A stretch of DNA of 13,554 bases from Gammaproteobacteria bacterium (GTDB taxonomy: Bacteria > Pseudomonadota > Gammaproteobacteria > Pseudomonadales > Litorivicinaceae): assembly GCA_002717305.1 (NCBI GenBank), contig PBDH01000017.1:1-13554 (forward strand), written 5' to 3'. Every line of letters begins with the position of its first letter. The first letter of the stretch is position 1. Positions 13,379 through 13,554 of this stretch are shown here, piece by piece. Below the pieces are notes generated by a model, which ran no database searches, was not told where the DNA came from, and saw only the letters and a program-made list of their open reading frames with translations. Position numbers and translations under genes: made by a program.

Positions 13379-13554
13379 ATGGATGCGCCACTCCTGGAGG
13401 TCGCCATAACGGCACTCTCGGTTCTGTTAGAGCCAGAGCGACTTTTCTATCTGGGCATGGGTACCATTATTGGTCTCGCGCTTGGCATCATGCCAGGCGT
13501 CGGCGGGGTGGCTGGCCTCGCTCTACTTCTACCGTTTACTTTTAATCTAGACGC
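13379..13554 (+). CDS. Tripartite tricarboxylate transporter permease TctA family, N-terminal part (cut by right edge)
   Basis: The first 58 residues are in the window and the gene continues past it. After a short N-terminal segment comes the TctA signature IIGLALGIMPGVGGVAGLAL (about 30-49), followed by LLPFTF, which identifies the large membrane subunit (normally about 500 residues) of a tripartite tricarboxylate transporter. These take up citrate and other carboxylates, including aromatic ones such as terephthalate, with a TctC receptor and a small TctB subunit. AAGGA lies six bases before the ATG. TctC and TctB normally precede TctA, but upstream here is the hydroxyacid dehydrogenase, so they are either beyond the window or elsewhere. 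The 108-base gap before it holds no gene; I see only a weak hairpin (13327-13344) in it and no clear promoter. Confidence 0.9.
   Translation, partial: MDAPLLEVAITALSVLLEPERLFYLGMGTIIGLALGIMPGVGGVAGLALLLPFTFNLD

Noticed and set aside
1..13554. Mobile elements, attachment sites, CRISPR arrays, tRNA or rRNA genes
   Set aside because: I found no transposase, integrase, terminal inverted repeats, regular direct repeats or RNA gene motifs. The accessory look comes from gene content only.

Overview
The window is a 13.5 kb catabolic region of roughly half GC (judged by eye). It is densely coded with short spacers and carries no RNA gene, CRISPR array, insertion sequence or integrase that I can see. 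The mix of a TAXI-type TRAP transporter, a tripartite tricarboxylate (TctA) transporter, a two-component Rieske oxygenase, and MarR, Gfo/Idh/MocA and HIBADH families points to a heterotrophic proteobacterium (Pseudomonadota). I cannot resolve the class; a marine or soil alpha-, beta- or gammaproteobacterium would all fit.

Layout. (1) Positions 1-1379, minus strand: a tightly overlapping operon of a TauE/SafE-type membrane exporter, a MarR regulator and the start of a short-chain dehydrogenase that runs off the left edge. (2) 1380-1509: a divergent promoter region with a MarR-sized palindrome. (3) 1510-5434, plus strand: a 4,5-dihydroxyphthalate-decarboxylase-like protein, a fused TRAP permease and its TAXI solute receptor. 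(4) 5481-6737, minus strand: the Rieske oxygenase alpha subunit of the phthalate 4,5-dioxygenase type. (5) 6738-6833: a divergent control region with candidate promoters and an inverted repeat. (6) 6834-10917, plus strand: a phthalate-dioxygenase-reductase-type flavo-iron-sulfur protein, a Gfo/Idh/MocA dehydrogenase resembling the phthalate cis-dihydrodiol dehydrogenase, a NadC-like quinolinate phosphoribosyltransferase and an ornithine cyclodeaminase/mu-crystallin-like protein. (7) 10914-12347, minus strand: an aldehyde dehydrogenase. (8) 12428-13270, plus strand: a beta-hydroxyacid dehydrogenase. (9) 13379 to the right edge: the N-terminus of a TctA permease.

How the genes may work together (inference). 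Oxygenase, reductase, cis-diol dehydrogenase and decarboxylase make up the full set of steps that convert phthalate to protocatechuate, and the TRAP-TAXI system is the likely uptake route. The NadC-like and mu-crystallin-like genes, in the same transcription unit as the reductase and dehydrogenase, do not belong to the known phthalate pathway. NadC enzymes bind quinolinate (pyridine-2,3-dicarboxylate), the aza-analogue of phthalate, and mu-crystallin relatives act on imines or amino acids. The most interesting reading is therefore a phthalate-type oxygenase pathway redirected to a nitrogen-containing aromatic dicarboxylate, with the aldehyde dehydrogenase and hydroxyacid dehydrogenase handling later fragments. 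No ring-cleavage enzyme is present in the window, so the end of the pathway cannot be read here.
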